This document shows, piece by piece, positions 43,584 to 52,540 of a stretch of 64,000 bases of DNA. This stretch comes from Plesiomonas shigelloides (GTDB taxonomy: Bacteria; Pseudomonadota; Gammaproteobacteria; Enterobacterales; CAMTGL01), in assembly GCF_900087055.1 (NCBI RefSeq), contig NZ_LT575468.1, positions 1,736,001 through 1,800,000 of the forward strand, given 5' to 3'. How positions within the stretch are numbered: the stretch's first letter is position 1; every line of letters starts with the position of its first letter. Under the pieces are notes generated by a model. It had not been told where the DNA came from and did no database searches. It saw nothing but the letters and a program-made list of their open reading frames with translations. The position numbers were made by a program, and so were the translations under genes.

Positions 43584-44396
43584 ATGGATATTCGCAATAA
43601 GGTGGTGTTAATCACAGGGGCAGCGCGCGGCTTAGGGTTACTGTTTGCCCGTAAAGCAGCCGCCCACGGCGCCAAACTGGTGCTGTGGGATATCAATGAG
43701 GCCGCCCTTAACGCGACCGCCGATGATTTCGCAGCAGAAGGCCACACTGTACTGCATCATGTGGTGGATGTGAGTAATCTCAATGCGATACAAGCATCGG
43801 CGCAAGATGTGATTAACCAATTTGGTGGCGTTGATATTCTGTTCAACAATGCGGGGATCATTGTCGGTAAACCGTTCTGGGAGCACTCGCACCGCGAAAT
43901 TAACCAAACCTTGGCGATCAACACCAACGCCTTGATGCATATTTGCCGTGAATTTCTGCCCGGCATGCTCGAAAAAGGCGAAGGCCGGATCGTCAATATT
44001 GCCTCAGCCGCGGGGATGGTTTCCAATCCGAAAATGTCTGTGTATTGCGGCAGTAAGTGGGCGGTGATTGGTTGGTCAGATTCGGTGCGACTGGAGCTGG
44101 AGATGGCCGGCTACCGCAATATCAAAGTCACGACCGTAACCCCAAGCTATATCGATACCGGAATGTTTGCCGGCGTGAAAGCGCCACTGCTCACACCGAT
44201 TCAAAAACCAGAGGCGGTGGTCGAGAAAGTGTGGGCCGGCATGCTGCGCGGTGATGCGTTTGTCCGCACGCCGGGTATTGTTAACCTACTGCCGGTGATC
44301 AAAGGTCTGTTGCCACGGGCGGCGTTTGACCTTATCTGTGGGCATGGTATGGGGATTTACCACAGTATGGATAAATTCTCCGGCCATAAAACCTGA
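43584..44396 (+). CDS. Short-chain dehydrogenase of the lipid island
   Basis: A 270-residue classical SDR. TGAARGLG at residues 11-18, NNAG near 90, catalytic NIASAAGMVSNPKMSVYCGSK, and a C-terminal hydrophobic part (VNLLPVIKGLLPRAAFDLI) suggesting membrane or lipid association, like retinol/17-beta-hydroxysteroid-type dehydrogenases. Good ribosome-binding site (aaaggagaaagg). Divergent from the granule-protein gene. A role in alcohol or aldehyde metabolism of the island is inferred from position. Confidence 0.85.
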   Translation: MDIRNKVVLITGAARGLGLLFARKAAAHGAKLVLWDINEAALNATADDFAAEGHTVLHHVVDVSNLNAIQASAQDVINQFGGVDILFNNAGIIVGKPFWEHSHREINQTLAINTNALMHICREFLPGMLEKGEGRIVNIASAAGMVSNPKMSVYCGSKWAVIGWSDSVRLELEMAGYRNIKVTTVTPSYIDTGMFAGVKAPLLTPIQKPEAVVEKVWAGMLRGDAFVRTPGIVNLLPVIKGLLPRAAFDLICGHGMGIYHSMDKFSGHKT

Positions 44397-44485
44397 GAAT
44401 CGCCCGCCAACGCAAGCCAGCTACTCACAGGGGATAATGTCTCTCCTGTGAGTCACTGTGCTCATTATATTCTTCCAACTCGACC

Positions 44486-44908
44486 TTACTCTTCCAGCTC
44501 AACGCTGCTGACGGGGAGCCAACCGCTTTCGCCCAACTGGTTTTCCGCCCAGTACCAGCCATCACATTCGGCCAAAATAAACAGGCGCTCGCAGCACGTG
44601 GTGGTCAGTTCACGGGCAAAATAGTCGACCGTGGTTGACGATATGCCCTCACTTTCCGGCTGTGGGTACAGGAAACTGTCGTGGATCCACCCTTCTTCAC
44701 CGGTTTCAACGGCGCGCACGCGCCACCACTGAATCGACTGTGGATCTGGATACAGACAGAACACGGCTTCATCAGCGGTCAAGCGCAGCGGTTGTGGATC
44801 ACGAAGTAAATGCGGCACCGTTACGCGCGCGGATAAACGTTGTCCGGTCAGTGACATATCGGTACCGGTGTATGACGGTGTGACTCTGTTTGGTGTGGCC
44901 AAGTCCAT
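44486..44908 (-). CDS. SH3-like domain protein
   Basis: A protein of about 140 residues with two SH3-like segments: RLTADEAVFCLYPDPQSIQWWRVRAVETGEEGWIHDSFLYP (residues about 42-82) and CERLFILAECDGWYWAENQLGESGWLPVSSVEL near the C-terminus, each with the GWI/GWL-P tail seen in SH3 type 3 folds. No signal peptide, so cytoplasmic. The ATG at 44908 follows ggagg and is preferred to one six codons upstream. Function unknown. Confidence 0.75.
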   Translation of the reverse strand: MDLATPNRVTPSYTGTDMSLTGQRLSARVTVPHLLRDPQPLRLTADEAVFCLYPDPQSIQWWRVRAVETGEEGWIHDSFLYPQPESEGISSTTVDYFARELTTTCCERLFILAECDGWYWAENQLGESGWLPVSSVELEE

Positions 44909-45423
44909 CTTTCTCTCCTCCATCATGTCTGCCGAGAGCGCACAAATCCGCGCGCCTAAAAGTCGGCGAAGAGCCTATCCCAGTCGATGTCACTCGCACT
45001 GCCAGCTTCATTAGCAACCAGATTAGCTACCAGCACGAACACACCGTTCGTGAGAGTTTCGACCATTCGGTCAACGCTAAAATGGCAAGTAAAATCGCCC
45101 TAATGGGATAGCCTCTAAGACTAATCATCACTGGGATTATCGCTACCCGCTGTACATAAAGCATCCAGCGACTAAGCATTCCGGAAAGAAAAAGACAAAA
45201 TTGGAACTGGTATCAAAAGGTGGGTCGTCGGAGGGTGCAACAGAGAAAGTCGAGGGCACAGAGCACGGTAAGAACAGAGGCTAGTTAAAATTCGTCCAAC
45301 CTCTGTTTTAGTCATGAAGACGAGCACGCTTAGAACGGGCGGCAAGCTATAAGCGCCGCACATCCCTTATCGATAAGCGTGATCGATGTTTGCTCTATCA
45401 CGCTAATGCCTGCTTTAGGCAGA
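44909..45423. other. Non-coding region between the SH3 protein and nrdG
   Basis: About 515 nt with several open frames of under 75 codons that show no family or ribosome-binding support. Structures seen: stem aacagagg / cctctgtt (45273-45307) followed by TTAG, and agcgtgat / atcacgct (about 45375-45403), which may terminate nrdG on the minus strand. A frame at 44890-45111 ends MASKIALMG and could be a decayed fragment, but evidence is weak. Confidence 0.5.
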
Positions 45424-45891
45424 TTACAGTTTGAAGCGGTGAATAATCTGGTTGGCGCTGCCACGCCAGACCAAACCTGGGTCAGCTTGCTCTTGCACGA
45501 ACTTACCATCAACCAAAGCATCGATATACGGGATCACCGCTTGCTGCTCGGGAGTTAAGTCCGCCAGCGTGTAACCGGTCCACAGCCAGATATCTTTGCC
45601 CGGACACTCTGCTTTCACGCGCTTAACCAGCGCCAATATTGCCGAGACGTTGGCCGGATGCAATGGGTCACCACCCGACAGCGACAGACCACGGCGACGA
45701 ATACGCGGATCGTTCAGATCAGCGATGATCTGATCTTCCATCGCCTGCGTAAACGGATGGCCAGAATCCGTGCGCCACGTTGATTGGTTGTAGCAACCGC
45801 GACACTGGTGCTCACAGCCAGACACAAACAGCGTGCAGCGGGTTCCTGGGCCGTTAACCACGTCCACGGGATAATATTGATGGTAGTTCAC
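45424..45891 (-). CDS. nrdG: Anaerobic ribonucleotide reductase activase NrdG
   Basis: A 155-residue radical-SAM protein that generates the glycyl radical on NrdD. The radical-SAM motif CEHQCRGC is at residues about 26-33 in FVSGCEHQCRGCYNQSTW; the following GLSLSGGDPLHP and WLWTGYTL are conserved. The start MNYHQYYPVDVVNGPGTRC is standard. It lies downstream of nrdD on the same strand with a 221-nt gap containing a hairpin; E. coli has the same gene order with a shorter gap. Confidence 0.96.
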   Translation of the reverse strand: MNYHQYYPVDVVNGPGTRCTLFVSGCEHQCRGCYNQSTWRTDSGHPFTQAMEDQIIADLNDPRIRRRGLSLSGGDPLHPANVSAILALVKRVKAECPGKDIWLWTGYTLADLTPEQQAVIPYIDALVDGKFVQEQADPGLVWRGSANQIIHRFKL

Positions 45892-46061
45892 GTTACTCTT
45901 TTAACCTTTGCCGATTGAATTTGCCGTTGATGCCCAGCGCTCGGCGCTGTTGGCGGCCTTCCGATGGCAAAAATAACACCGGGATACCCTGCCCAACGGG
46001 CAATGCATCACCGGTGTTGATATTGAATTGACCGCTACGACAATTTTACTGCTTTTTACCG

Positions 46062-46085
46062 CTATCGCCGTTTTTGTGGCGATAG
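46062..46085 (-). promoter_or_regulatory. Hairpin between nrdD and nrdG
   Basis: ctatcgcc / ggcgatag stem with an eight-nt loop, 28 nt after the nrdD stop. There is no U-tract on the minus strand, so it more likely adjusts mRNA stability between nrdD and nrdG than ends transcription completely. Confidence 0.5.
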
Positions 46086-46112
46086 AAGGAGTGTGTCGTG
46101 GCAGTCTGTCGA

Positions 46113-48233
46113 TTACAGGTGCTTAACCCGACGCTTCACTTCTTCTTGCTTGCCGTGGTTAAACGGACGCGCATCAGGGCTGCCCAAATAACCACACACG
46201 CGGCGAGTTACAGACACTTTGGTCGGCTCATGGTTGCCACAGCGTGGGCAGGTAAAGCCCTTACTGGTACATTCAAACTCACCGGTGAAACCACACTCGT
46301 AGCACTCATCGATTGGCGTGTTGGTACCGTAATACGGCACGCGGCTGTAGCTGTAATCCCACACATCTTCCAACGCTTCAACGTTATGCTGCATGTTCGG
46401 ATATTCGCCGTAGCAAATAAAACCGCCGTTGGCGATGGCCGGATACGGCATTTCGAAATCCAGCTTGTCGTACGGGTTCACCTGCTTTTCGACATCCAAG
46501 TGGAAGCTGTTGGTGTAGTAACCTTTGTCGGTCACGCCAGCCACCACACCGAAATCTTTGGTGTCAATTTTGCAGAAACGGCTGCACAGGTTCTCACTCG
46601 GGGTGCTGTACAGGCTAAAACCGTAGCCCGTTTCTTTTTTCCATGCATCAGTGGCATCACGCAGACGCTGTACGATAGCGATGGCTTTGGCGCGCAGCGC
46701 TTCGGAGTCGTACACGTGGGTTTCGGTGCCATACAGCGCATTAATAGTTTCATGCAGACCGATATAACCCAAAGACACTGAAGCTCGACCGTTTTTGAAG
46801 ATCTCGCTAACGCTGTCATCGGCCTTCAGGCGTACGCCACATGCCCCTTCCATATACAGGATTGGTGCAACACGGGCTTTAACCCCTTCCAGACGGCTGA
46901 TGCGAGTCTGCAGCGCTTTTCTCGCCAGATCCAGACGATCATCCAACAGACGGAAGAACGCCTCTTCGTCATTACCCGCTTCCAACGCAATGCGCGGCAG
47001 GTTCAGACTAACCACACCCAAGTTGTTACGACCATCATGGATCAGCTCGCCATCTTCTTCGTAAGTACCGAGGAAGCTACGGCAACCCATCGGGGTCTTA
47101 AACGAGCCGGTGACTTTCACAACTTGATCGTAGTTCAGGATATCTGGGTACATGCGCTTCGTTGCACACTCCAGCGCCAGCTGTTTGATATCGTAGTTTG
47201 GATCGCCTTTTTTGTGGTTCAGGCCATCTTTTACCGCAAACACCAGTTTCGGGAATACCGCGGTTTTGCACTTTTTGCCCAGACCGGCAATCCGGTTTTT
47301 CAGGATCGACTGCTGGATCAAGCGGGATTCCCAAGAGGTGCCCAGACCAAAACCGAAAGTCACAAACGGCGTTTGACCGTTCGCGGTGTGCAGCGTGTTG
47401 ACTTCATATTCCAGAGATTGGAAGGCGTCATAACACTCTTTTTCGGTACGTGCTGAGGCAAAAGCTTCTGGATCAGTAATGCCCCACTCAACCGCAACAG
47501 CATGATGCTTGTCATAGCTGGCTTTGACATACGGTGCCAGAATTTCATCGATACGGTTGATGGTAGTACCACCATAGATATGGCTCGCTACCTGCGCAAT
47601 GATCTGCGCGGTTACCGCTGTGGCGGTTGAAATCGATTTTGGCGTATCAATCTCGGCGTTACCCATCTTGAAGCCGTGGGTCAACATGCCTTTGAGATCA
47701 ATCAGCATACAGTTGAACATTGGGAAGAACGGGGAGTAATCCAGATCGTGGTAATGCAGCTCGCCACGCTCGTGCGCCTGCGCCACATCACGTGGCAGCA
47801 AATGTTGCAGAGCGTAATGTTTTGCAACAATCCCCGCCAGCAAATCACGCTGAGTCGGGATCACCTTGCTGTCTTTGTTGGCGTTTTCGTTCAGCAGCGC
47901 GGCGTTGCTCTGCTCAATCAGGCCACGAATTTCGTTGTTCAGACGGCTGGATTTCTCACGCGCGATATCGCGATCATGGCGATACTCAATGTATGCACGA
48001 GCCACCGCTTTATGTGGACCGGACATCAGTTGGTTTTCAACCACATTCTGGATAGTCCGAATGTCAACCTCGGTCATACCTTGCAGGGAATCTTCTACAG
48101 CTTGTGCAACGGCTTCAGCATAAGCGGGTTCCATAGCCTCCACAGTGCGAGCAGCACTGAGAACAGCATTCTTAATCAAATTTCCGTCGAACGGTACACG
48201 GCACCCGTCACGCTTAATCACAACCGGCTTCAC
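46113..48233 (-). CDS. nrdD: Anaerobic ribonucleoside-triphosphate reductase NrdD
   Basis: Glycyl-radical enzyme (class III RNR) making dNTPs without oxygen, using formate. It matches E. coli NrdD over its length: the ATP-cone N-terminus PVVIKRDGCRVPF, IYGGTTINRIDE, FVTFGFGLGTSWESRLIQ, NNLGVVSLNLPRIALEA, NGRASVSLGYIGLHETINAL, the zinc site CYECGF...CPRCGNH and the glycyl-radical site RRVCGYLGSPDARPF. It lacks the short GNGQIG-type tail of the E. coli protein, ending KRRVKHL. The GTG at 48233 has ggagga seven nt upstream; upstream in-frame codons look non-coding. Preceded by a perfect FNR box. Confidence 0.97.
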   Translation of the reverse strand: MKPVVIKRDGCRVPFDGNLIKNAVLSAARTVEAMEPAYAEAVAQAVEDSLQGMTEVDIRTIQNVVENQLMSGPHKAVARAYIEYRHDRDIAREKSSRLNNEIRGLIEQSNAALLNENANKDSKVIPTQRDLLAGIVAKHYALQHLLPRDVAQAHERGELHYHDLDYSPFFPMFNCMLIDLKGMLTHGFKMGNAEIDTPKSISTATAVTAQIIAQVASHIYGGTTINRIDEILAPYVKASYDKHHAVAVEWGITDPEAFASARTEKECYDAFQSLEYEVNTLHTANGQTPFVTFGFGLGTSWESRLIQQSILKNRIAGLGKKCKTAVFPKLVFAVKDGLNHKKGDPNYDIKQLALECATKRMYPDILNYDQVVKVTGSFKTPMGCRSFLGTYEEDGELIHDGRNNLGVVSLNLPRIALEAGNDEEAFFRLLDDRLDLARKALQTRISRLEGVKARVAPILYMEGACGVRLKADDSVSEIFKNGRASVSLGYIGLHETINALYGTETHVYDSEALRAKAIAIVQRLRDATDAWKKETGYGFSLYSTPSENLCSRFCKIDTKDFGVVAGVTDKGYYTNSFHLDVEKQVNPYDKLDFEMPYPAIANGGFICYGEYPNMQHNVEALEDVWDYSYSRVPYYGTNTPIDECYECGFTGEFECTSKGFTCPRCGNHEPTKVSVTRRVCGYLGSPDARPFNHGKQEEVKRRVKHL

Positions 48234-48343
48234 TGAGATTCCTCCGCTAGGCGCTATCACTAACCAAACCACTAAATATTGATTGTATGATAGCACGACA
48301 TACAAGATGTGGTGTATTAGGCGAGATCAGCCACAAGATTGTA

Positions 48344-48357
48344 TTGATCTAGATCAA
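48344..48357. promoter_or_regulatory. Perfect FNR box upstream of nrdD
   Basis: ttgat-ctag-atcaa is a perfect palindromic match to TTGAT-N4-ATCAA. On the minus strand a TAATAC hexamer at 48319-48314 would give a start near 48307, placing the box centre at about -43, as in class II FNR-activated promoters. nrdDG is known to be anaerobically induced by FNR. The rest of 48234-48568 is the nrdD leader plus an AT-rich stretch without genes. Confidence 0.85.
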
Positions 48358-48517
48358 GTTTTTTCAGCGACCGATTCTTTCACATTCAAATTATCGATCC
48401 CTGTCTGAAAGTTCTTTCGGCGCCCTTATCAGATTCAAATTCTCTTGTTAACTGCTTTCTTAAGAAAAAAACACTGACTACTTTTTCGCCAGCGCGAAGG
48501 CAAAACAGGCATAAAAA

Positions 48518-48538
48518 AACCCGCCAATAAGGCGGGTT
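48518..48538 (-). terminator. Terminator of the small basic protein gene
   Basis: aacccgcc / ggcgggtt stem with a five-nt loop; on the minus strand it is followed by TTTTTT. Confidence 0.85.
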
Positions 48539-48568
48539 GACTGATGAGAAAATTAACGTTGTATGAAC

Positions 48569-48676
48569 TTACTTGGCCGCATCACTGTGCTCTTCGTGCG
48601 GATGACGTTTTTCCCGTTTTTCAGCTCTGCGTTCTTGTAGAGTTTTCTGCGGCTTTTTCTTCTGTTCGTGACTCAT
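48569..48676 (-). CDS. Small highly charged protein (35 residues)
   Basis: A 35-codon gene with ggagag five to six nt before its ATG and a strong terminator 30 nt after its stop. The product begins MSHEQKKKPQKTLQERRAEK and continues with KREKRHPHEEHS and ends DAAK; over half the residues are charged, with Lys/Arg in the first two thirds and His/Glu at the end. No hydrophobic segment. I know no family for it. The complete transcription unit argues that it is real. Confidence 0.65.
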   Translation of the reverse strand: MSHEQKKKPQKTLQERRAEKREKRHPHEEHSDAAK

Positions 48677-48935
48677 AATAACTCTCCAATGTTGTGGTAC
48701 GTCTTCTATTTACGCCCTCTTCACTGAGGAAAGCAACCGAACAGCAGACTCGCTATGGCAACTAAAGCTTACGTTTGCCGGAAAGTATGTCTGAGTTAAA
48801 TTCCGTTACATCTACATACATTTAGGCCACTTTACAACACGGTGCACGTAGCGTTTGCTTCCCCGATTTTTCCCTCCTTTCTATACACAGACACAACAAT
48901 AATTCATGATTGAGCCTACACCTCAAGTGTAGGTG

Positions 48936-49553
48936 TTACTGCACCGCACGAGCTTCACTCTCACGCTTTTTATGCCTGCGCGCACAAAAGTAGGCATACA
49001 AACCACCCACCAGTGCGCCGGATAGATGCCCTTCAACGCTGACATGCCATTGCCCTGACAGTTGACTGGGGATCAGCCCTTGCCACATCACGGCGTACAG
49101 CACCAATACCACGGCCCCAATAGCCAAGGCTTTAAAGCTGCGATGCATTAAGGCATACACCAGCAGATAGGCCCACAAACCGTAAATCACGCCGCTCAAG
49201 CCGATATGGTAAGCCGGACGACCAATACACCAGAGCAACAGGCCACCGCCAAACCAAACCACCAACAGCAACAAGATGTATTCACGGCTGCCGTAACGGC
49301 TGGCCAGCCATGAAAGCAGTGTAAACGGCAGCAGATTCGCCCACAGATGAGCCCAAGAGCCATGCAGAAGCGGCGCGAGCAGCAGTGGCATGAATAACGG
49401 CTCACTGCGCGGTAGCAGGCCATAGCGGGTTAATGCACCTGCGCCTAAGTAGTTAAACATAAACAGCACAATACAAAGCACATCAATAATCAGGATCAGC
49501 CCGATTACGGGTGGTATTTTTTTCAACCAAGACTGTTCTTTCATCTCCTGCAT
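48936..49553 (-). CDS. Rhomboid-family intramembrane serine protease
   Basis: A 205-residue polytopic protein with six predicted helices. Rhomboid signatures: HGSWAHLWANLLPF (the H-x3-N of helix 2), the catalytic serine in HIGLSGVIYGLWAY (GxSG) and the catalytic histidine in EGHLSGALVGGLYAYF. It cleaves membrane proteins within the bilayer; target unknown. It lacks the N-terminal cytoplasmic domain of GlpG, so it is a minimal rhomboid; rhombosortase-type enzymes have similar size, but no GlyGly-CTERM protein is seen nearby. Start at the ATG at 49553, eight nt after gagagg. Confidence 0.9.
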   Translation of the reverse strand: MQEMKEQSWLKKIPPVIGLILIIDVLCIVLFMFNYLGAGALTRYGLLPRSEPLFMPLLLAPLLHGSWAHLWANLLPFTLLSWLASRYGSREYILLLLVVWFGGGLLLWCIGRPAYHIGLSGVIYGLWAYLLVYALMHRSFKALAIGAVVLVLYAVMWQGLIPSQLSGQWHVSVEGHLSGALVGGLYAYFCARRHKKRESEARAVQ

Positions 49554-49760
49554 CAGCGTTACCTCTCACAGTTAATTATTCAGCGATTTAGATTCGGTAA
49601 CCTGCAGATTTTATTGAACATCATGCAAAAATATCATCAGTGCATATCGTTAGATCACAGGTTATTGTCATATAAAATTTATCGGTTTTATAAATTTGGA
49701 ATCGCGTCGACATAAGGTAGATGTAAAAAAGTATGAATTTTCCCGCTACCCTTAATCGAG

Positions 49761-51683
49761 ATGTACTCCATGCTTTTCAGTATAAAAAATATTCCCTTTC
49801 GGATCTCCGTTATCCTACCGGCAGCATTAGTCGGGCTACTTACCGTCAGTATGATTGTCGGTTTTTTTAGTTACCAGTCCCACCAGCAAACTATCTTGAC
49901 CGCGCAAATCGAGCAGGATGAAAAAACCAACCAGCAATCTATCGATCTGAACATTAAAATTTGGCAAGCCCGTCTGGCACTGTTGAACTCGATTGCCAAA
50001 TTGCGCGATCTGAATGCCGCTAAAAATGCTGAAAATGCGTTAGATGCCATGCTGAAATCTGCTGACCAATATCAACCGGTCACCGATGCCGGCTACAAAC
50101 TGAAAAGCGTGCTGAGCGATTACAACAAAGCGGCGCGCAGCATGGTGCAATATCACTACACGATTGATGATCAGGTGCGTTACGGCGTCACCGGCTCTGG
50201 GGCCAAATTTGATGATTATCTGGTGTATGTCTCTTCTGCCCAGTTTGGCCATGAGTATCGTAATATTTTGATTGATGCGATGACCGATATCGCCAAAACG
50301 CGGATCTATTTCAACTCTTTCCAAACAGGTCTGCGTGTTGGTGAATTGGATAAATCCATCAACTTCCTGACCTCTGCCCTGAAAAAACTGACTCCATACA
50401 GCCGCTACGATAAACGAACCGAAGAGATCGTGACGCTGGCAACCCGTTATGAAACCGCCCTGAAAAATATCCGTAATGGCATTGATGCTTATATGCAAGC
50501 GGACAAGGATACCGATAGCCTAGGCGCGGAGATCAACCAGAATCTGGTTGCGATGTCGCAGTTTATTGGTGAGCGCGGCTATATGGTCGCCGAGAAGAAT
50601 CTGGAGCAGCAGCAGAGCATGTCACTGCTCCGTCTGGTGCTGGTGACGCTGTTCAGCGTGGTCGGTGTTGCGCTGGCATGGTTAGTCAGCAGTCAGCTGA
50701 CGCAACAGCTGCAACAGCTATTAGCAACGGCGCACAAAATCTCTAGCAAGAATCTGGCGGAGCCGCACATCGACAAAAGCCGCAATGAACTGGGCATGTT
50801 AGCGCGTGAAATCGAGCAGATGCGTTTGAATCTGCACCATATCATCACCGATATCGCCACCAGCACTTCGCAGCTCAGTAGCGCCGCCGAAGAAGTGAGC
50901 GCGGTATCTTTGCAATCCAACTCTGGGATGCAAAACCAGCAAGATCAGCTGGGACAACTGGCCACCGCCATGAACCAGATGCAATCGACGGCCAATGATA
51001 TGTCGCGCAATGCCGAAGAAGCGGCGAATGCGGTCAAAAATGCCGCCTCAGAAGCGGAATCAGGCCGCAATATCATCAAAGCGACCATCGAAACTATCGA
51101 GCAAGTGTCTGTGGATGTGCAGCAAGCTGGTCAAGTCGTGCATGAGCTGGAGCAAGAAAGCTCGCGCATCGGTGTGGTGATTGATGTGATCCGCGGAATT
51201 GCCGATCAGACCAACTTGCTGGCGCTGAATGCGGCCATCGAAGCGGCGCGTGCCGGTGAACAAGGTCGTGGCTTTGCGGTGGTTGCTGATGAGGTGCGTA
51301 CTCTCGCCCATCGCACCCAAGAGTCCACCACAGAGATCAATGCGATCATTGAAAATCTGCAGCAAAAAGCCAACGCCGCGGAAAGCGCAATGGTCACCAG
51401 CTCAACGCGGATGAATGAAGGCGTGATGCAGGTGCAGAACTCTGGCAATATCATTAATCGGATGAGCGAAAATATTCTGCTCATTAATGACATGAACACC
51501 CAAATTGCGAGCGCCACGGAAGAGCAAAATGCCGTATCTGAAGGGCTGAATATTAATATCAGCAATATTAATGACGTCAGTTTTGAGATAGTGGAAGGCT
51601 CGAACCAAACCGCTAAAGCCTGTGAAGATTTAAGTGCCTTGGCCAATAATCTGCAGAAACTGACCCTGCAATTTAGAATTTAA
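49761..51683 (+). CDS. Methyl-accepting chemotaxis protein
   Basis: A 640-residue transmembrane chemoreceptor. Membrane helix near residues 14-36, a long periplasmic helical domain (about 37-287) of a size fitting the HBM bimodular sensor, a second helix ([21 protein letters not shown]), HAMP ([23 protein letters not shown]), and the signalling coiled coil with the conserved hairpin tip [38 protein letters not shown] (described by position, about residues 475-512). HBM domains in Pseudomonas sense TCA-cycle acids; the ligand here is unknown. No C-terminal NWETF-type pentapeptide is present. An internal ATG three codons in is an alternative start. Confidence 0.92.
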   Translation: MYSMLFSIKNIPFRISVILPAALVGLLTVSMIVGFFSYQSHQQTILTAQIEQDEKTNQQSIDLNIKIWQARLALLNSIAKLRDLNAAKNAENALDAMLKSADQYQPVTDAGYKLKSVLSDYNKAARSMVQYHYTIDDQVRYGVTGSGAKFDDYLVYVSSAQFGHEYRNILIDAMTDIAKTRIYFNSFQTGLRVGELDKSINFLTSALKKLTPYSRYDKRTEEIVTLATRYETALKNIRNGIDAYMQADKDTDSLGAEINQNLVAMSQFIGERGYMVAEKNLEQQQSMSLLRLVLVTLFSVVGVALAWLVSSQLTQQLQQLLATAHKISSKNLAEPHIDKSRNELGMLAREIEQMRLNLHHIITDIATSTSQLSSAAEEVSAVSLQSNSGMQNQQDQLGQLATAMNQMQSTANDMSRNAEEAANAVKNAASEAESGRNIIKATIETIEQVSVDVQQAGQVVHELEQESSRIGVVIDVIRGIADQTNLLALNAAIEAARAGEQGRGFAVVADEVRTLAHRTQESTTEINAIIENLQQKANAAESAMVTSSTRMNEGVMQVQNSGNIINRMSENILLINDMNTQIASATEEQNAVSEGLNINISNINDVSFEIVEGSNQTAKACEDLSALANNLQKLTLQFRI

Positions 51684-51707
51684 TGCTACCCGCTTAAAAT
51701 CTAAATT

Positions 51708-51768
51708 AGGTGGTCGTTATTTTATTGCGCGAGTCAATGCACGATAAAAATTAACGACCACCTTTCTC
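51708..51768 (+). terminator. Long inverted repeat/terminator after the chemoreceptor gene
   Basis: A perfect 12-bp stem aggtggtcgtta (51708-51719) / taacgaccacct (51752-51763) with a 32-nt loop that can extend through ttttat / ataaaa pairing; TTCTC follows. Confidence 0.65.
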
Positions 51769-51872
51769 ATACCATTAAAGATATGAAACAATTGGCAGTC
51801 TAAAAAGGGTTTGCGGTAACGATTCATTCGTGGCTATTATCGGGACGGTTTATTTAACCGGAGATAATAATC

Positions 51873-52097
51873 ATGGGATTAAGCGGAATCGGAATTCAGG
51901 AGCTCTTACTGATCGGCCTGATTGTCGTATTGGTGTTCGGCACCAAAAACCTGCGTAATGTGGGTCGTGATCTGGGCGGTGCGGTACGCGATTTCAAACG
52001 TGCACTGAGTGGTCAGAACGAGAACAGCGCACATATGGAGATGCCAGGGTTAAACGAGCAAAAACCTGCTTCACCGGATAATAAATCTTCCTCTTGA
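51873..52097 (+). CDS. TatA/TatE-family twin-arginine translocase subunit (stand-alone)
   Basis: A 74-residue TatA-type protein: N-terminal helix [19 protein letters not shown], the hinge [22 protein letters not shown] amphipathic helix, and a polar tail. TatA/E form the pore of the Tat system. No tatB, tatC or tatD follow, so this is a TatE-like paralogue. It lies beside the hydrogenase operon, whose small subunit HybO and ferredoxin HybA are Tat substrates, and NrfC in this window is also Tat-exported. The helix has Q at the position where E. coli TatA also has Q8 (WQLL; here IQELL). RBS cggag. Confidence 0.9.
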   Translation: MGLSGIGIQELLLIGLIVVLVFGTKNLRNVGRDLGGAVRDFKRALSGQNENSAHMEMPGLNEQKPASPDNKSSS

Positions 52098-52540
52098 ACG
52101 TTATGTTCTATCCATCATTGTCGGTATCACGGTGATGGCAATTGCCACCATTTGATAATGAGCCGCAATCACTGCAGCGCCAGTATTATTGATAACTATT
52201 ATTAATAACTACTGACGCTATTTACTTTAGCGTTATATCTAGTTGATTCGCTTCGCCCTATCCATTTCCGCTTTACTTTTTTCGCTGTTATCCTTCCTCT
52301 GTTTTATTTGTCTTACGGCTCCCTATCCCTTTTGATATTGCTCTATTTTGAGATTTCTTTTGTTTGTTTTTTTAGGAATTTCACTTTGCGTTACCGAGTA
52401 AACAAGTCATGAACGAATTGCATACATGAAAAAGCCGCCGTTTTATCACAAACAGCGGCTTGTCCCTTTATCTCTATTTTTTATCTCTGCTTTCGCTTTG
52501 TTTTAGTTTTGCTTTAGCGTTTTCTTTAACTGTTAGGACG
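52098..52540. other. Gap between tatA-like gene and hypE
   Basis: About 440 nt with no gene. The 52140s contain a tggcaattgcca palindrome; a weak acgct / tagcgt hairpin lies near 52213-52232. The right end holds the minus-strand terminator of the hydrogenase operon (52432-52461). Confidence 0.6.
52432..52461 (-). terminator. Terminator of the hyb-hyp operon
   Basis: aagccgc / gcggctt stem; on the minus strand it is followed by TTTTTC. It lies 80 nt beyond the hypE stop. Confidence 0.75.

Noticed and set aside
44890..45111. 73-codon frame or gene remnant near nrdG
   Set aside because: No ribosome-binding site and the first half overlaps the SH3-protein start region antisense; no family seen.
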